A stretch of DNA of 64,000 bases from Lachnospiraceae bacterium (GCA_017617545.1 JAFZVZ010000040.1:1-64000); one strand, 5' to 3'; positions 1-8,120 are shown, counted from the first letter of the stretch. A program made the numbers and translations. Notes: a model not told the origin generated them from the sequence alone.

Positions 1-229
1 AATATATACTCTGTCAGAGAAGGTAAGGTGTTTACCGTTACCCTTAAGATTATGACTCATATGGGCATCCTTTCCGACAGACAGATAACCTTGTATAGGA
101 TACATGCCCAAAAGAGGCTGTGCAAGAGAAACTTCTACTTTGGCGGAAAACATGTAGAAATTAAAAATTCACTTTACGGCTGTAAGGCCACAGAAAGTGA
201 ATTTGTCACATAAATTAGGGTAAAATATA
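1..229. other. leading stretch without a supported gene; one AT-rich hairpin
   Basis: No reading frame here has a convincing ribosome binding site or family resemblance. A 61-codon open frame at 28-213 is read as chance. An imperfect hairpin at about 168-209 pairs AAATTCACTTT with AAAGTGAATTT around an inner CTGT/ACAG pairing. It could be the terminator of a gene to the left of the window or a transcript-end structure, but it lacks a clean T-run. Confidence 0.4.
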
Positions 230-258
230 TTGACGCGCAGGGAAAGGTCTGTTATACT
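230..258 (+). promoter_or_regulatory. sigma-A type promoter
   Basis: TTGACG at 230-235 and TATACT at 253-258 are separated by exactly 17 bases. The transcript would start near 265 and run through the hairpin at 273-316 into the membrane protein gene at 369. Confidence 0.75.
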
Positions 259-272
259 TCCCCTGTAATTTG

Positions 273-316
273 TTTCGGAAAATGAGCCGCCCGACGCGAG
301 GGGGCATTTTCCGAAA
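273..316. repeat. hairpin made by an inverted pair of the GGAAAATG motif
   Basis: TTTCGGAAAATG at 273-284 is followed 20 bases later by its exact reverse complement CATTTTCCGAAA at 305-316, giving a perfect 12-bp stem with a GC-rich loop. It lies in the 5' leader between the promoter at 230-258 and the gene at 369. There is no T-run, so it is not an obvious terminator. Confidence 0.7.
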
Positions 317-368
317 GATCCGGAGGGGTTTCGGATCGGTCAACGCAGAGATTGAGAAAGGGAAAGTT

Positions 369-1127
369 ATGGCAGATGAATACCAGCAGGGCCAGGTGCC
401 CGCAGGAGCCGCTCCGGCAGGCGTGATGCCGGATGGGACGCAGCAGATCCCGCAGTTTACACAGCAGCAGTTCACACAGCAGCCGGTGAAGAAGGCAAAG
501 AAGATCAACTTCAAGCTGATATTCTTTTTTCTGGTGATCATCGCGGCAGTCGGATACTACGGATACCAGTACTTCCTGGCACCGACGCCGGAGTTCACGG
601 TGAACGGTACGAAGTTTACGATGAAGAGCACCCCGGATGATTTTATGAAGGCAGGCCTTGTGATCTGTGACAGCAAGGGCAAAGTCGTTGATCTTACCGG
701 CAACAGCGTGCTGCCCAAGACGGTGCTCAATACCGAGTACCAGATCGGGCTTCCGCTCAGCGACAGCTACGCAACGCCCACCGGTATTTTCTTCAAGGTC
801 ATGAACACAGCGACCAACGCGAAGGGTGTGAAGAACTGTCAGGTGTATTCCGTTACGTATTGGCCGGGTCAGGATAAGACCGGCGGTGCGGTCAAGTTCA
901 ACGGACAGGACCTTACGGACCTTGATCCGAAAAAGTGGGTTGAGGCGTTCAAGGCTGCTAAATATCCGTTCTCCGACAAGGAGCTCGGACAGTTTGAGAC
1001 CGGCGGCACGACGATCGTCCTCGGCGAGCGCGGACAGTACAAGTATGAGGCGAAAACGGAGACAGGTTCCGGTACGCCTTCGTTTATCAAGTTTACAAAC
1101 GGGATCAAGACGGAGACAAGCAAGTAA
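369..1127 (+). CDS. single-pass membrane protein with Q/P-rich N terminus, function unknown
   Basis: 252 residues from the ATG at 369, which follows a purine-rich GAGAAAGGGAAAG stretch; an upstream in-frame ATG at 270 lies in the hairpin and was not used. Residues 1-45 are low complexity, rich in Gln, Pro and Ala, and end in a Lys-rich patch. One hydrophobic segment at about 48-68 (LIFFFLVIIAAVGYYGYQYF) is followed by an outward-facing domain of about 180 residues with no family I recognise. It has its own promoter and a terminator, so it is probably monocistronic. The architecture (disordered cytoplasmic head, one membrane span, extracellular domain) resembles the zinc-ribbon protein at 21041. 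I do not assign a function. Confidence 0.8.
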   Translation: MADEYQQGQVPAGAAPAGVMPDGTQQIPQFTQQQFTQQPVKKAKKINFKLIFFFLVIIAAVGYYGYQYFLAPTPEFTVNGTKFTMKSTPDDFMKAGLVICDSKGKVVDLTGNSVLPKTVLNTEYQIGLPLSDSYATPTGIFFKVMNTATNAKGVKNCQVYSVTYWPGQDKTGGAVKFNGQDLTDLDPKKWVEAFKAAKYPFSDKELGQFETGGTTIVLGERGQYKYEAKTETGSGTPSFIKFTNGIKTETSK

Positions 1128-1150
1128 TACGGATAATCAGGACAATAGGA

Positions 1151-1182
1151 GAGCCCGGTGCAATGTGCGCCGGGCTCTTTTG
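1151..1182 (+). terminator. Rho-independent terminator
   Basis: GAGCCCGG at 1151-1158 pairs with CCGGGCTC at 1170-1177, followed by TTTTGG. It closes the gene ending at 1127. Confidence 0.8.
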
Positions 1183-1237
1183 GTGTGTCGTGAAATTGTG
1201 TTAATGAACGGTTGATCGCTTCCGCGCGATCAGTGCA

Positions 1238-2293
1238 TCACTCGGCCGTCTTGAACGCCAGCTGCGCGAAGTTGTAGAAGCCGAGGTACCAGATGTTGAA
1301 ATCGTGGTTGCCGGCCTTCTCCTGCCACATGAAGTTCTCGCCGTCGACGAGCTTGTCCGTGTACTTCGGCAGGTTCTTGGCAGCGGCCGAGGCGCTCGCG
1401 TACGCGATGTTGTCCTGCAGACCGCAGATGTTGTACATGTAGTTGATCTTGTACTGCGCGAACTGTTCGCCGTCAATGATCGAAGCGATCTTGTCGGACG
1501 TATAGGATGTCGGCGCAGCGGAAAATGTACCGAACCAGCTGATGATGTCCAGGCACTCACACATGCCGATGTTGATCGTCTGCATGCCGCCCATGGACAG
1601 GCCGGCCATCGCGCGGTGATCGCGAACAGCGGTCGGATCGGCGTCGTCGTGGTACACTGCGAAATTGCTCTCGATGTACGGGATCAGATCGTTTCGGAGC
1701 TCCTGTCCGAAGACGTAGAAGGAAGCGTAGTCGCCGTCCTTGTTCGCAAAATCATAGTAGGAGCGTCCGTTCGGCGCAACCACGATGAACGGCTCGATGT
1801 CGCCGTAGCGGATCAGGTTGTCCATGATGGCCTTGACCGTGGAGGACAGACCCGTCATGCCCCACTCGGTTTCGTCTCCGCCGATGCCGTGCATCAGGTA
1901 GAGCACGTTGTACTGCTTCGTCTCGTCGTAATCCGGCGGGAGATAAACGTACGCCGGCTTGGTGAGCGTTGCCTGATCGTTCAGGTAGTCCTTCGTCTCA
2001 TAGGTGATCTGCACGATCTCTCCGCAGTTCTTAAGACGATACGTCGAGTAGTCGGTAGGGATGCGGGTGTCGATCTTTGCGTGAGGTCCGATCGTCGGCG
2101 TGGGCGTCGGATCCTCCTCGGGCGCCGTCGGCGTCGGAGTGTCGGCAGCGGGCGCTTCCGTCGGCGTTGCCGGCGTTTCGGACGGAGCCTCCGTTGCGGC
2201 GGGGGTTCCATTTTCCGAAGAAGAGTCCTTGCCGCAGGCAATGAAAAGCGCTGCCATGGCAATAATTAACAATACAAGAGACAGTTGTTTCAT
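1238..2293 (-). CDS. secreted lipoprotein esterase, carbohydrate esterase family 1 / esterase D type
   Basis: 351 residues. The start is the ATG at 2293, whose ATGA overlaps the stop of the upstream MarR gene; a TTG four codons further out is possible. The N terminus is a signal peptide ending in FIAC, a lipoprotein cleavage box. A Thr/Pro/Glu-rich linker of about 60 residues follows. The alpha/beta-hydrolase domain has YVYLPPDY, LYLMHGIGGDETEW (oxyanion region), nucleophile elbow GLSMGG, and a late HDFNIW His typical of feruloyl/acetyl xylan esterases. It probably removes ester-linked side groups from plant polysaccharide at the cell surface; the substrate is inferred. It is transcribed behind the MarR regulator. 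In Butyrivibrio a MarR-family protein (CinR) is known to control the cinnamoyl esterase CinB, a suggestive parallel. Confidence 0.85.
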   Translation of the reverse strand: MKQLSLVLLIIAMAALFIACGKDSSSENGTPAATEAPSETPATPTEAPAADTPTPTAPEEDPTPTPTIGPHAKIDTRIPTDYSTYRLKNCGEIVQITYETKDYLNDQATLTKPAYVYLPPDYDETKQYNVLYLMHGIGGDETEWGMTGLSSTVKAIMDNLIRYGDIEPFIVVAPNGRSYYDFANKDGDYASFYVFGQELRNDLIPYIESNFAVYHDDADPTAVRDHRAMAGLSMGGMQTINIGMCECLDIISWFGTFSAAPTSYTSDKIASIIDGEQFAQYKINYMYNICGLQDNIAYASASAAAKNLPKYTDKLVDGENFMWQEKAGNHDFNIWYLGFYNFAQLAFKTAE

Positions 2294-2760
2294 AGTGACT
2301 TCCAATGTTCCTCCCAGGTTCCCTCGAGTTTACCTTCGATGTTTTTGCGTGCTTTTTGCATGAGTGTGATCAGTTGGGAGGCTTCCTCCGGAGTCATCCC
2401 TTCGAGCGCGATCCGGTCTGCCTGCGCGGCCTTTTCGGACACCTGGTGGGCCAGCTTGCGACCGTGGTCGGTCAGGTAGATCGCGTAGGCTCTCTTGCCG
2501 CCGGAGACATAGACGGTCTCCTTCTTGATCATGTCCTGCTTCTCCATCTTGGCGAGAAGCGAGGTCATCGTGGCCGGCTCCACACGGCACCTCGCTGCGA
2601 GATCCTTCTGCAGATACCCCTCCTCCTCAAACAGCACATTGAGAACCTTCGGCTGACCGCTGGTCAGACCGAGCGCGGCATAGTAGCGGGTGTTGTACGA
2701 CCTGTGCGCGTAATAGAGCGACAGCATTTCGCGAAAGAAGCGAGCATTTTCCTCAGCCAT
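2290..2760 (-). CDS. MarR-family transcriptional regulator
   Basis: 156 residues from the ATG at 2760, which has AGGAAAGGAG upstream at good spacing; a longer frame to 2793 lacks a site. It has the winged-helix pattern of MarR proteins: helical N terminus, GLTSGQPKVLNVLFEEEGYLQKDLAARC, then MTSLLAKMEKQDMIKK (recognition helix) and a wing ending in YAIYLTDHG. Its stop overlaps the esterase start (ATGA), so the two are translationally coupled. A palindromic operator candidate lies just upstream at 2792-2807 in its own promoter region, suggesting autorepression that also controls the esterase, perhaps relieved by an aromatic ligand. Confidence 0.9.
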   Translation of the reverse strand: MAEENARFFREMLSLYYAHRSYNTRYYAALGLTSGQPKVLNVLFEEEGYLQKDLAARCRVEPATMTSLLAKMEKQDMIKKETVYVSGGKRAYAIYLTDHGRKLAHQVSEKAAQADRIALEGMTPEEASQLITLMQKARKNIEGKLEGTWEEHWKSL

Positions 2761-2791
2761 GGTGGTAACTCCTTTCCTCTGATCAGCGTTC

Positions 2792-2807
2792 AATTAGACA
2801 TCTAATT
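2792..2807. promoter_or_regulatory. palindromic MarR operator candidate
   Basis: AATTAGA-CA-TCTAATT is a perfect 7-bp inverted repeat with a 2-base spacer, the size and TTAG/CTAA shape of many MarR sites. It lies about 10 bases downstream of the -10 box at 2818-2823 (minus strand), overlapping the expected transcription start. A weaker TTA...TAA repeat adjoins it at 2806-2817. Confidence 0.65.
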
Positions 2808-2817
2808 AAGCGCCTAA

Positions 2818-2846
2818 ATCATAGCACAGGGCAAGGGCACTGTCAA
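2818..2846 (-). promoter_or_regulatory. sigma-A promoter of the MarR-esterase operon
   Basis: On the minus strand TTGACA (2846-2841) and TATGAT (2823-2818) are separated by 17 bases, a near-consensus promoter reading toward the MarR gene. The operator palindrome lies immediately downstream. Confidence 0.85.
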
Positions 2847-2889
2847 TGCGGAAACGGTGATTCGTAGACGGAAATGGATGAAACAGCGA

Positions 2890-2921
2890 AAAATGCGCCC
2901 TCACCGTATTTCGGCGAGGGC
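2890..2921 (-). terminator. Rho-independent terminator after metY
   Basis: On the minus strand GCCCTCGCCG pairs with CGGTGAGGGC (2897-2921), followed by GCATTTTT. It ends the gene whose stop is at 2962. Confidence 0.8.
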
Positions 2922-2961
2922 GTAAGTTTGTCGTTGCTGAGAAACAGGGGGGTAATGGCAG

Positions 2962-4233
2962 TTATTCCCCGAATGCCTGCTTCAGATCCGCAAGGATGTC
3001 GTCGATGTTCTCGAGACCGACGGAGAGGCGGATGAGATCCGGTGCAACGCCTGCCTCGATGAGCTGCTCATCGGTGAGCTGACGGTGCGTGTGGCTTGCC
3101 GGATGAAGAAGGCAGGTCTTCGCGTCCGCAACGTGCGTCACGATCGTGATGAACTTGAGGCTGTCCATGAAGTCAATGGAAGCCTGACGGCCGCCCTTGA
3201 TACCGAAGGCGATGACGCCGCACGTGCCGTTCGGGCAGTATTTCTCGGCGAGAGCGTGGTTCGGATCGTTCTCGAGGCCTGCAAAATGAACCCATGCAAC
3301 CTTGTCGTTGCTCTCGAGGTACTTCGCAACCGCGAGGGCGTTGCTGCAGTGGCGCTCCATGCGAAGCGGAAGGCTCTCAAGGCCGAGGTTGAGGTAGAAC
3401 GCGTTCTGCGGCGACTGGATCGAACCGAAGTCGCGCATCAGCTGGCTCGTAGCCTTGGTGATGTAAGCGGCCTTGCCGAACTTCTTCGTGTAGGTTAGGC
3501 CGTGGTAGGACTCGTCGGGCGTCGTGAGACCCGGGAAACGCTCCGCGTTGGCTTCCCAGTCAAAGTTACCGCTGTCAACGATGGCGCCGCCGACGCAAAC
3601 CGCGTGGCCGTCCATGTACTTCGTGGTCGAGTGCGTTACGATGTCGCAGCCCCATTCGATCGGGCGGCAGTTCACCGGCGTCGCGAACGTGTTGTCCACG
3701 ATGAGCGGCATGCCGTGCTTGTGAGCAAGCTTCGCAAATCGCTCGATATCGAAGATCGTGACGGTCGGGTTTGTGATCGTCTCGCCGAAAATGCACTTGG
3801 TGTTGGGCTTGATCAGCGCCTCAATCTCCTCGTCGGATGCGTTCTGATCGAAGAAAATGCACTCGATGCCCATCTTCTTCATCGTCACGCCGAAGAGGTT
3901 GTAGGTGCCGCCGTAGATGGCGGTCGAAGCGAGGAAGCTGTCGCCGCACTCGCAGATGTTGAACACCGCATAGAAGTTTGCAGCCTGGCCCGAGGACGTC
4001 AGCATGCCCGCGAAACCGCCCTCCATCGCAGTGATCTTCGCAGCAACGGCGTCGTTGGTCGGGTTCTGCAGTCTGGTATAGAAGTAGCCCGAAGCCTCAA
4101 GGTCGAACAGGGCGCCCATGGCGTCGCTCGAATCATATTTGAATGTTGTGCTCTGGTAGATCGGAAGCTGTCTCGGTTCCCCCTGCGTGGGCTTCCAGCC
4201 CTCGTGGATACATTTGGTTTCAATCTTGGACAT
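2962..4233 (-). CDS. metY: O-acetylhomoserine sulfhydrylase (aminocarboxypropyltransferase)
   Basis: 423 residues, the usual length. It starts at the ATG at 4233 (MSKIETK), preceded by AAGGAGGAG; an extension to 4254 lacks a site. It belongs to the Cys/Met metabolism PLP-dependent family: YTRLQNPTND early, TSSGQAAN, GGTYNLFG, VDNTFATP, and the PLP lysine in HSTTKYMDGH, followed by a C-terminal AKTCLLHPASHTHRQL substrate region. The enzyme makes homocysteine from O-acetylhomoserine and sulfide in the cytoplasm, feeding metH and metK elsewhere in this window. It is monocistronic, with its own promoter at 4327-4355 and a terminator. No SAM riboswitch or T-box was recognised in its leader. A cystathionine gamma-synthase role is less likely given the length and TSSGQA motif. 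Confidence 0.93.
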   Translation of the reverse strand: MSKIETKCIHEGWKPTQGEPRQLPIYQSTTFKYDSSDAMGALFDLEASGYFYTRLQNPTNDAVAAKITAMEGGFAGMLTSSGQAANFYAVFNICECGDSFLASTAIYGGTYNLFGVTMKKMGIECIFFDQNASDEEIEALIKPNTKCIFGETITNPTVTIFDIERFAKLAHKHGMPLIVDNTFATPVNCRPIEWGCDIVTHSTTKYMDGHAVCVGGAIVDSGNFDWEANAERFPGLTTPDESYHGLTYTKKFGKAAYITKATSQLMRDFGSIQSPQNAFYLNLGLESLPLRMERHCSNALAVAKYLESNDKVAWVHFAGLENDPNHALAEKYCPNGTCGVIAFGIKGGRQASIDFMDSLKFITIVTHVADAKTCLLHPASHTHRQLTDEQLIEAGVAPDLIRLSVGLENIDDILADLKQAFGE

Positions 4234-4326
4234 AAACTCCTCCTTCAGTCGCATTATCGCGGTCGTAGTTTCGTATTTTCTAAGCAGTACGGTTTCGCCT
4301 GTTTGCGCGAATCCGCTATGGAAAAT

Positions 4327-4355
4327 AAGATACCACAGCAGTGGGCGTTTGACAA
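4327..4355 (-). promoter_or_regulatory. promoter of metY
   Basis: On the minus strand TTGTCA (4355-4350) and TATCTT (4332-4327) are 17 bases apart, about 90 bases upstream of the start codon. The roughly 90-base leader shows no recognised riboswitch. Confidence 0.6.
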
Positions 4356-4472
4356 CTGTTTTTGATTGCGGGAGGCAATTGCTTTTTCGGATGCTTCATC
4401 ATAGACTGCGCCTATCGAGGCACAAGGCGCATAGAAAACCATGATCCAATCTGTCCCGGGATGGTTCATAAC

Positions 4473-4507
4473 AAAAAGAGAGGCTGCCGCTGTGCGACAA
4501 CCTCTCT
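4473..4507 (-). terminator. Rho-independent terminator after the flotillin-like gene
   Basis: On the minus strand AGAGAGG at 4507-4501 pairs with CCTCTCT at 4483-4477 around a GC-rich loop, followed by TTTTTG. Confidence 0.85.
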
Positions 4508-4536
4508 GTAGGTTTCTTTAATTGTTTGACGGAAGA

Positions 4537-6108
4537 TCACTCCGTTGCCGGAACGATCGGTTCTGCGTCATCCGCAGCGCCTGTGATGGTCTTGCCGTCC
4601 GTAACGATGGTCGTTGCGTTCTCAAGTCCGGTCACGTTGATGTTGCGGTTCACCTTGGCATCGTAGGACTCAGCGTTGATGATGTTGGCAAGGTCGATGC
4701 CGGTAGCCTGCTTCATGGATTCGAATACCTTAGCCATGACAACGGGTACATTGCCTGCGACCTGATCCACACCGTTCGCGCCGCCTTCGCCGCCGCCGAT
4801 GATCGTGATCTTGTCGATCTGCTGAAGAGGAGCGGCAACCTGAGCTGCGATCTCGGGAAGAACCCGGATCATCATCTCGGCTACGGCAGCCTTGTTGTAC
4901 TTCGCGTACGCCTCAGCCTTCTTCTCCATCGCCTGAGCCTCAGCAAGACCCTTGGCCTCGATCGCCTTAGCTTCTGCCTCACCTACGGCACGGATACCTT
5001 CAGCCTCCTGCTCCTTCGCGAAACGATCCGCAGCAGCCTGAGCCTTGCGGGCCTCAGCTTCACGCTGTGCCTCGAACTGCTTAGCTTCTGCGTCTTTCTG
5101 GCGCTGATACAGGATTGCGTCGGCCTTCTGCTGTGCAGCATACTTGTCGGCCTCGGCCTGCTTCTTGATCTCTGCTTCGAGGGCGCGCTCCTTGACGGCT
5201 ACGGCCTTCTCCTGCAATTCGATCTCACGCTCCTGACGGGCGATGTTTGCGTTAGCGGTCGTGATCTCGATCGTCTTACGCTGCTCTTCCTTCTGGATCT
5301 CGTATGCCGCGTCGGCCATAGCCTTCTTGGTGTCGGCATCGAGCTGCAGCTCGGATTTCTTGATCGCGAGTTCGTTCTGCTTCTTTGCGATCTCGGTCTG
5401 TGCGAGAACAGCTGCATCGTTGGACTCTTTGTCCGCGGCAGCCTGAGCGACCTTGATGTCTCTCTCGGACTCGGCACGCGCGATCGCAGCAGCCTTCTTG
5501 ATCTTTACGATATTGTCAATACCGAGGTTCTCAATGACTTCATTGCCGTCCACGAAATTCTGAACGTTGAAGGAGATGATGTCGAGACCCATGGCCGCGA
5601 GGTCGGGCTCAGCATTTTCCTTAACAAGGTTTGCGAACTTTTGGCGGTCGGAAACCATTTCCTCGAGCTTCATCTTACCGACGATCTCACGAACGTTACC
5701 TTCGAGCACCTCGCGCGCTACCGCAGCTACGTAATCGGTGGGTTTGTTCAGGAAGTTCTCGGCAGCCAGACGAAGCTTGTCGGGCTCGTTGCTGATCTTT
5801 ACGTTGACGGTCGCGTCAACATTGATATTGATGTAATCCGCGGTCGGGACGGCGTTGCTGGTCTTAACGTCGATCGGGATCAGACGAAGGTTCAGCTTAT
5901 CCATACGCTCGAAGAACGGAAAGCGGAAGGATGCGCGTCCGATGACTACCTTGGACTTGTGCTTCATACCGGAGATGATGTATGCCATGTCCGGCGGAGC
6001 CTTGACGTAGCCTGCAATGAAGATCAGAACTGCGGCTATGATAATGCAGATCACTACAATGCCGGCAGGCGACTGTATGAAATCTGCAAAGGACAGAAAT
6101 GATACCAT
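4537..6108 (-). CDS. flotillin-like SPFH/Band 7 membrane scaffold protein
   Basis: 523 residues from the ATG at 6108, which has GGGGGA nine bases upstream; an upstream in-frame ATG at 6129 is less likely. One hydrophobic segment (about 12-33, GIVVICIIIAAVLIFIAGYV) anchors it in the membrane. An SPFH domain follows (VKAPPDMAYIISG, then VDATVNVKISNEPDKLRLAAENFL), then a long Ala/Glu/Lys-rich coiled coil at about 200-420 with EAEAKAIEAKGLAEAQAMEKKAEA repeats, and a C-terminal segment with IIGGGEGG. This matches FloT/YuaG-type flotillins, which organise membrane microdomains. No NfeD partner gene adjoins it. It is probably monocistronic, with its own terminator and a perfect palindrome about 110 bases upstream. 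Confidence 0.9.
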   Translation of the reverse strand: MVSFLSFADFIQSPAGIVVICIIIAAVLIFIAGYVKAPPDMAYIISGMKHKSKVVIGRASFRFPFFERMDKLNLRLIPIDVKTSNAVPTADYININVDATVNVKISNEPDKLRLAAENFLNKPTDYVAAVAREVLEGNVREIVGKMKLEEMVSDRQKFANLVKENAEPDLAAMGLDIISFNVQNFVDGNEVIENLGIDNIVKIKKAAAIARAESERDIKVAQAAADKESNDAAVLAQTEIAKKQNELAIKKSELQLDADTKKAMADAAYEIQKEEQRKTIEITTANANIARQEREIELQEKAVAVKERALEAEIKKQAEADKYAAQQKADAILYQRQKDAEAKQFEAQREAEARKAQAAADRFAKEQEAEGIRAVGEAEAKAIEAKGLAEAQAMEKKAEAYAKYNKAAVAEMMIRVLPEIAAQVAAPLQQIDKITIIGGGEGGANGVDQVAGNVPVVMAKVFESMKQATGIDLANIINAESYDAKVNRNINVTGLENATTIVTDGKTITGAADDAEPIVPATE

Positions 6109-6215
6109 GGATGTAAATCCCCCTTTCATTACTACAAACGTGACACCTTCCAAATCATACACGTTTGCGTTTCAATCATTATAATCTATGGGAGAGGAAA
6201 AAGGAAGAGCAAAAT

Positions 6216-6234
6216 TGTTAAATATTATTTAACA
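6216..6234. promoter_or_regulatory. perfect AT-rich palindrome between divergent-looking units
   Basis: TGTTAAATATTATTTAACA is a perfect 9+1+9 inverted repeat in the gap between the genes starting at 6108 and ending at 6299 (both minus strand). It could be a repressor site for the flotillin-like gene. No cognate regulator is adjacent. Confidence 0.4.
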
Positions 6235-6298
6235 TTTGTAAAAGATATTTCCTATCAGAGTTTTGGGAAAATGATTCCCGTGCTGTAAAACAGGTCTT

Positions 6299-7126
6299 TC
6301 AGGAGAAATTTCGTCTTCGGTAAATGTAATTGCGGCCGGAGGTTCCGGTGCGCTCGAGCACGCCCAGGGACGTCAGCACGCGCACGCACGTCTGCGCCAT
6401 GTTGCGGTGGATGCCGCAGCAGGAGGCGTAGTCGGCGGAGGTGAATTCTTCCGGCAGCGTATCGGGCAGAAAATACGCGTAATCCTCGGGGCAGCGCAGG
6501 TCCACCTCGGCCACGAGCTCCTGCGGAAAACCGTCGCTCCGCGAGGCGCGGATCTTCCGGTCCTTGCCGTAGCCGTCGAGAAGCTTGTACTCTTCGACAT
6601 CGAGCAGTGCGAGTTTCACGGAGAGGCCGTCGTGGGGGAACAGATCGCCGAGGCCTTCGAGTTCGGTCAGCACGCGGTGGCCGAAATCGATCTTGCCGGT
6701 GCGGCGGGCCTTGGAGACGGTGCCGTCCGCGGGATCAACCCAGCGCAGCGTCTTGCGGTGGGCGACGGGGTAGACGATCGTCACGGGAGAGACGGCGAGA
6801 AATGCCGCCAGTTTTTTCTTAAGAAGATAGAAGTGTCGTGTCTGGATTTCGAAAATGCCGTCGGGGCGGGCAACGTCGGCGACGAAACCGGTGCCGCGTC
6901 CTGCGGGCGGAAGAACGCGAAGCTCCTCGTATTCCGGCGAACCTGCGTAAAAATGCTTCAGCACGGAGTGGATCGTTTTCTCCGCGAGCGTACCGATGCC
7001 GTTTAAGGCGGTCAGCTCCTCCTCGGTGCGGTCGCAGACCTCCGTAAACAATTGTTGCCGCACCTCGCTTATGAAGTGCGGCTCCAGAAGGTCGTACATC
7101 GGTTGTTTGAGAGGGGGCTTCTTCAT
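6299..7126 (-). CDS. conserved protein, possible restriction-endonuclease-like fold plus winged helix
   Basis: 275 residues, starting at the ATG at 7126. I do not recognise a named family. Residues about 40-55 contain LNGIGTLAEKTIHSVLKHFY, helix-hairpin-helix-like. Residues 80-120 read FVADVARPDGIFEIQTRHF followed by a Lys-rich helix and VSPVTIVYP. The order D...E-I-Q-T...K...hydrophobic strand resembles the PD-(D/E)XK nuclease core. Residues 200-275 look like a winged-helix domain (FTSADYASCCGIHRNMAQTCVRVLTSLGVLERTG). This would suggest a DNA- or RNA-acting protein, but it is inference from motif order only. It stands alone between the flotillin-like and bactofilin-like genes. Confidence 0.75.
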   Translation of the reverse strand: MKKPPLKQPMYDLLEPHFISEVRQQLFTEVCDRTEEELTALNGIGTLAEKTIHSVLKHFYAGSPEYEELRVLPPAGRGTGFVADVARPDGIFEIQTRHFYLLKKKLAAFLAVSPVTIVYPVAHRKTLRWVDPADGTVSKARRTGKIDFGHRVLTELEGLGDLFPHDGLSVKLALLDVEEYKLLDGYGKDRKIRASRSDGFPQELVAEVDLRCPEDYAYFLPDTLPEEFTSADYASCCGIHRNMAQTCVRVLTSLGVLERTGTSGRNYIYRRRNFS

Positions 7127-7168
7127 GGTGATCTCATTTTCCGCGCGATGATAACGGATCTACGGATT

Positions 7169-7903
7169 TCAGGTCTGTTTAGGGGTGTCCGGGAGCGGTT
7201 CATACCAGCTGACAAACGCGGCTTCGTCGATGTAGATGTGGTCGCGGTAGTAGACTTTGTTGACCTTGCATCCGGGGCCTATGATGACATCGTTGCCGGA
7301 GACAGTGTTGGTGATGACGTGCTCCAGGACGATATTGTCGCCCGTGATGCCCTCCGACACGGTGAGGAATGTATTGTTCACCGACCGCGGGGGCAGGAAC
7401 ATCCGCTCCAGGATGCCCGGCTTGCGGGGAACAAGGACGATCTGTTTGCCTTTGATCCCGGCACAGAGGCCTCTCTCCGAAAAGCCAAGATGGATCGCGT
7501 TGGCGTCCAATTGCCCGAGCGTCAATGTTCCGTAGGCGGTGATCTCCTTGGCAGTGATGGGGCCGCTGTAGGAGACGGTGCCGTTCATCCGCACGACGGG
7601 CGCGATGATGGAGCCTTCGCCGATAAACTGGCCGCTGATGGAGAGATGCTGGGAAACCTGCAGCTTGGTCCTGACGGCGGAGTTTCCGTACCAGAAGGCG
7701 CTTGTGCAGCGCATCTGCGGAACGCGCATGGAGCCGGTTGCGTGCAGGGTGCCGACCTTGAGGGTGTACTCTCCGAAGAAGTCGCCGTTCATCCGCATGA
7801 CGTCGACCTTGATGGGGCCGAGCATGCTGACGGAGCCGCTCAGATGCAGATCCTCATAGCTGCCGCCGCGAAGCTTGTTTCGATTGTAATAATACGACGG
7901 CAT
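7169..7903 (-). CDS. bactofilin-like / polymer-forming beta-helix protein
   Basis: 244 residues from the ATG at 7903, with GGAGGG 11 bases upstream; longer frames would run into the divergent metG leader and were rejected. The protein is a run of short beta-strand repeats with Gly and hydrophobic residues at regular spacing (for example LSGSVSMLGPIKVDVMRMNG, LHATGSMRVPQM, LSISGQFIGEGSIIAPVVRM, ITAKEITAYGTLTLGQ). That is the pattern of bactofilins and the YhbE/YhbF-type proteins of Firmicutes, which form cytoskeletal filaments. The C-terminal 90 residues have a second set of turns (VSGNDVIIGPGCKVNKVYY) reminiscent of left-handed beta-helices. Assignment rests on repeat pattern, not on catalytic residues. 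Confidence 0.7.
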   Translation of the reverse strand: MPSYYYNRNKLRGGSYEDLHLSGSVSMLGPIKVDVMRMNGDFFGEYTLKVGTLHATGSMRVPQMRCTSAFWYGNSAVRTKLQVSQHLSISGQFIGEGSIIAPVVRMNGTVSYSGPITAKEITAYGTLTLGQLDANAIHLGFSERGLCAGIKGKQIVLVPRKPGILERMFLPPRSVNNTFLTVSEGITGDNIVLEHVITNTVSGNDVIIGPGCKVNKVYYRDHIYIDEAAFVSWYEPLPDTPKQT

Positions 7904-8084
7904 CGGTGACGAAACCCTCCTTGTGCGCAACGAAATCGTGTCGAAGGCCGCCGCGGGATGCCCCGTGACGACGACCAAACCTATTATACATAATCTTCGC
8001 GACAATTGCATCGTTATTTTTCGGAAAATGAGCCGCGACCCGTGAGATGCGCGCGTACAGCCCGCTCCCGTGGGGAAAAAACAG

Positions 8085-8114
8085 TTGACAACAATTTGAA
8101 AACAGGTGTATATT
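8085..8114 (+). promoter_or_regulatory. promoter of the metG T-box leader
   Basis: TTGACA at 8085-8090 and TATATT at 8109-8114 are 18 bases apart. The expected start is near 8121, so the leader is about 390 bases. Confidence 0.8.
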
Positions 8115-8120
8115 GTTGAC

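Noticed and set aside
4234-4470. SAM riboswitch upstream of metY and a 71-codon frame there
   Set aside because: The SAM-I core is not present and the small frame overlaps the promoter with no ribosome site.
4522-6102. 526-codon Leu-rich open frame on the plus strand opposite the flotillin-like gene
   Set aside because: It mirrors the Glu/Lys/Ala coiled coil of the real gene; there is no ribosome site and no family resemblance.
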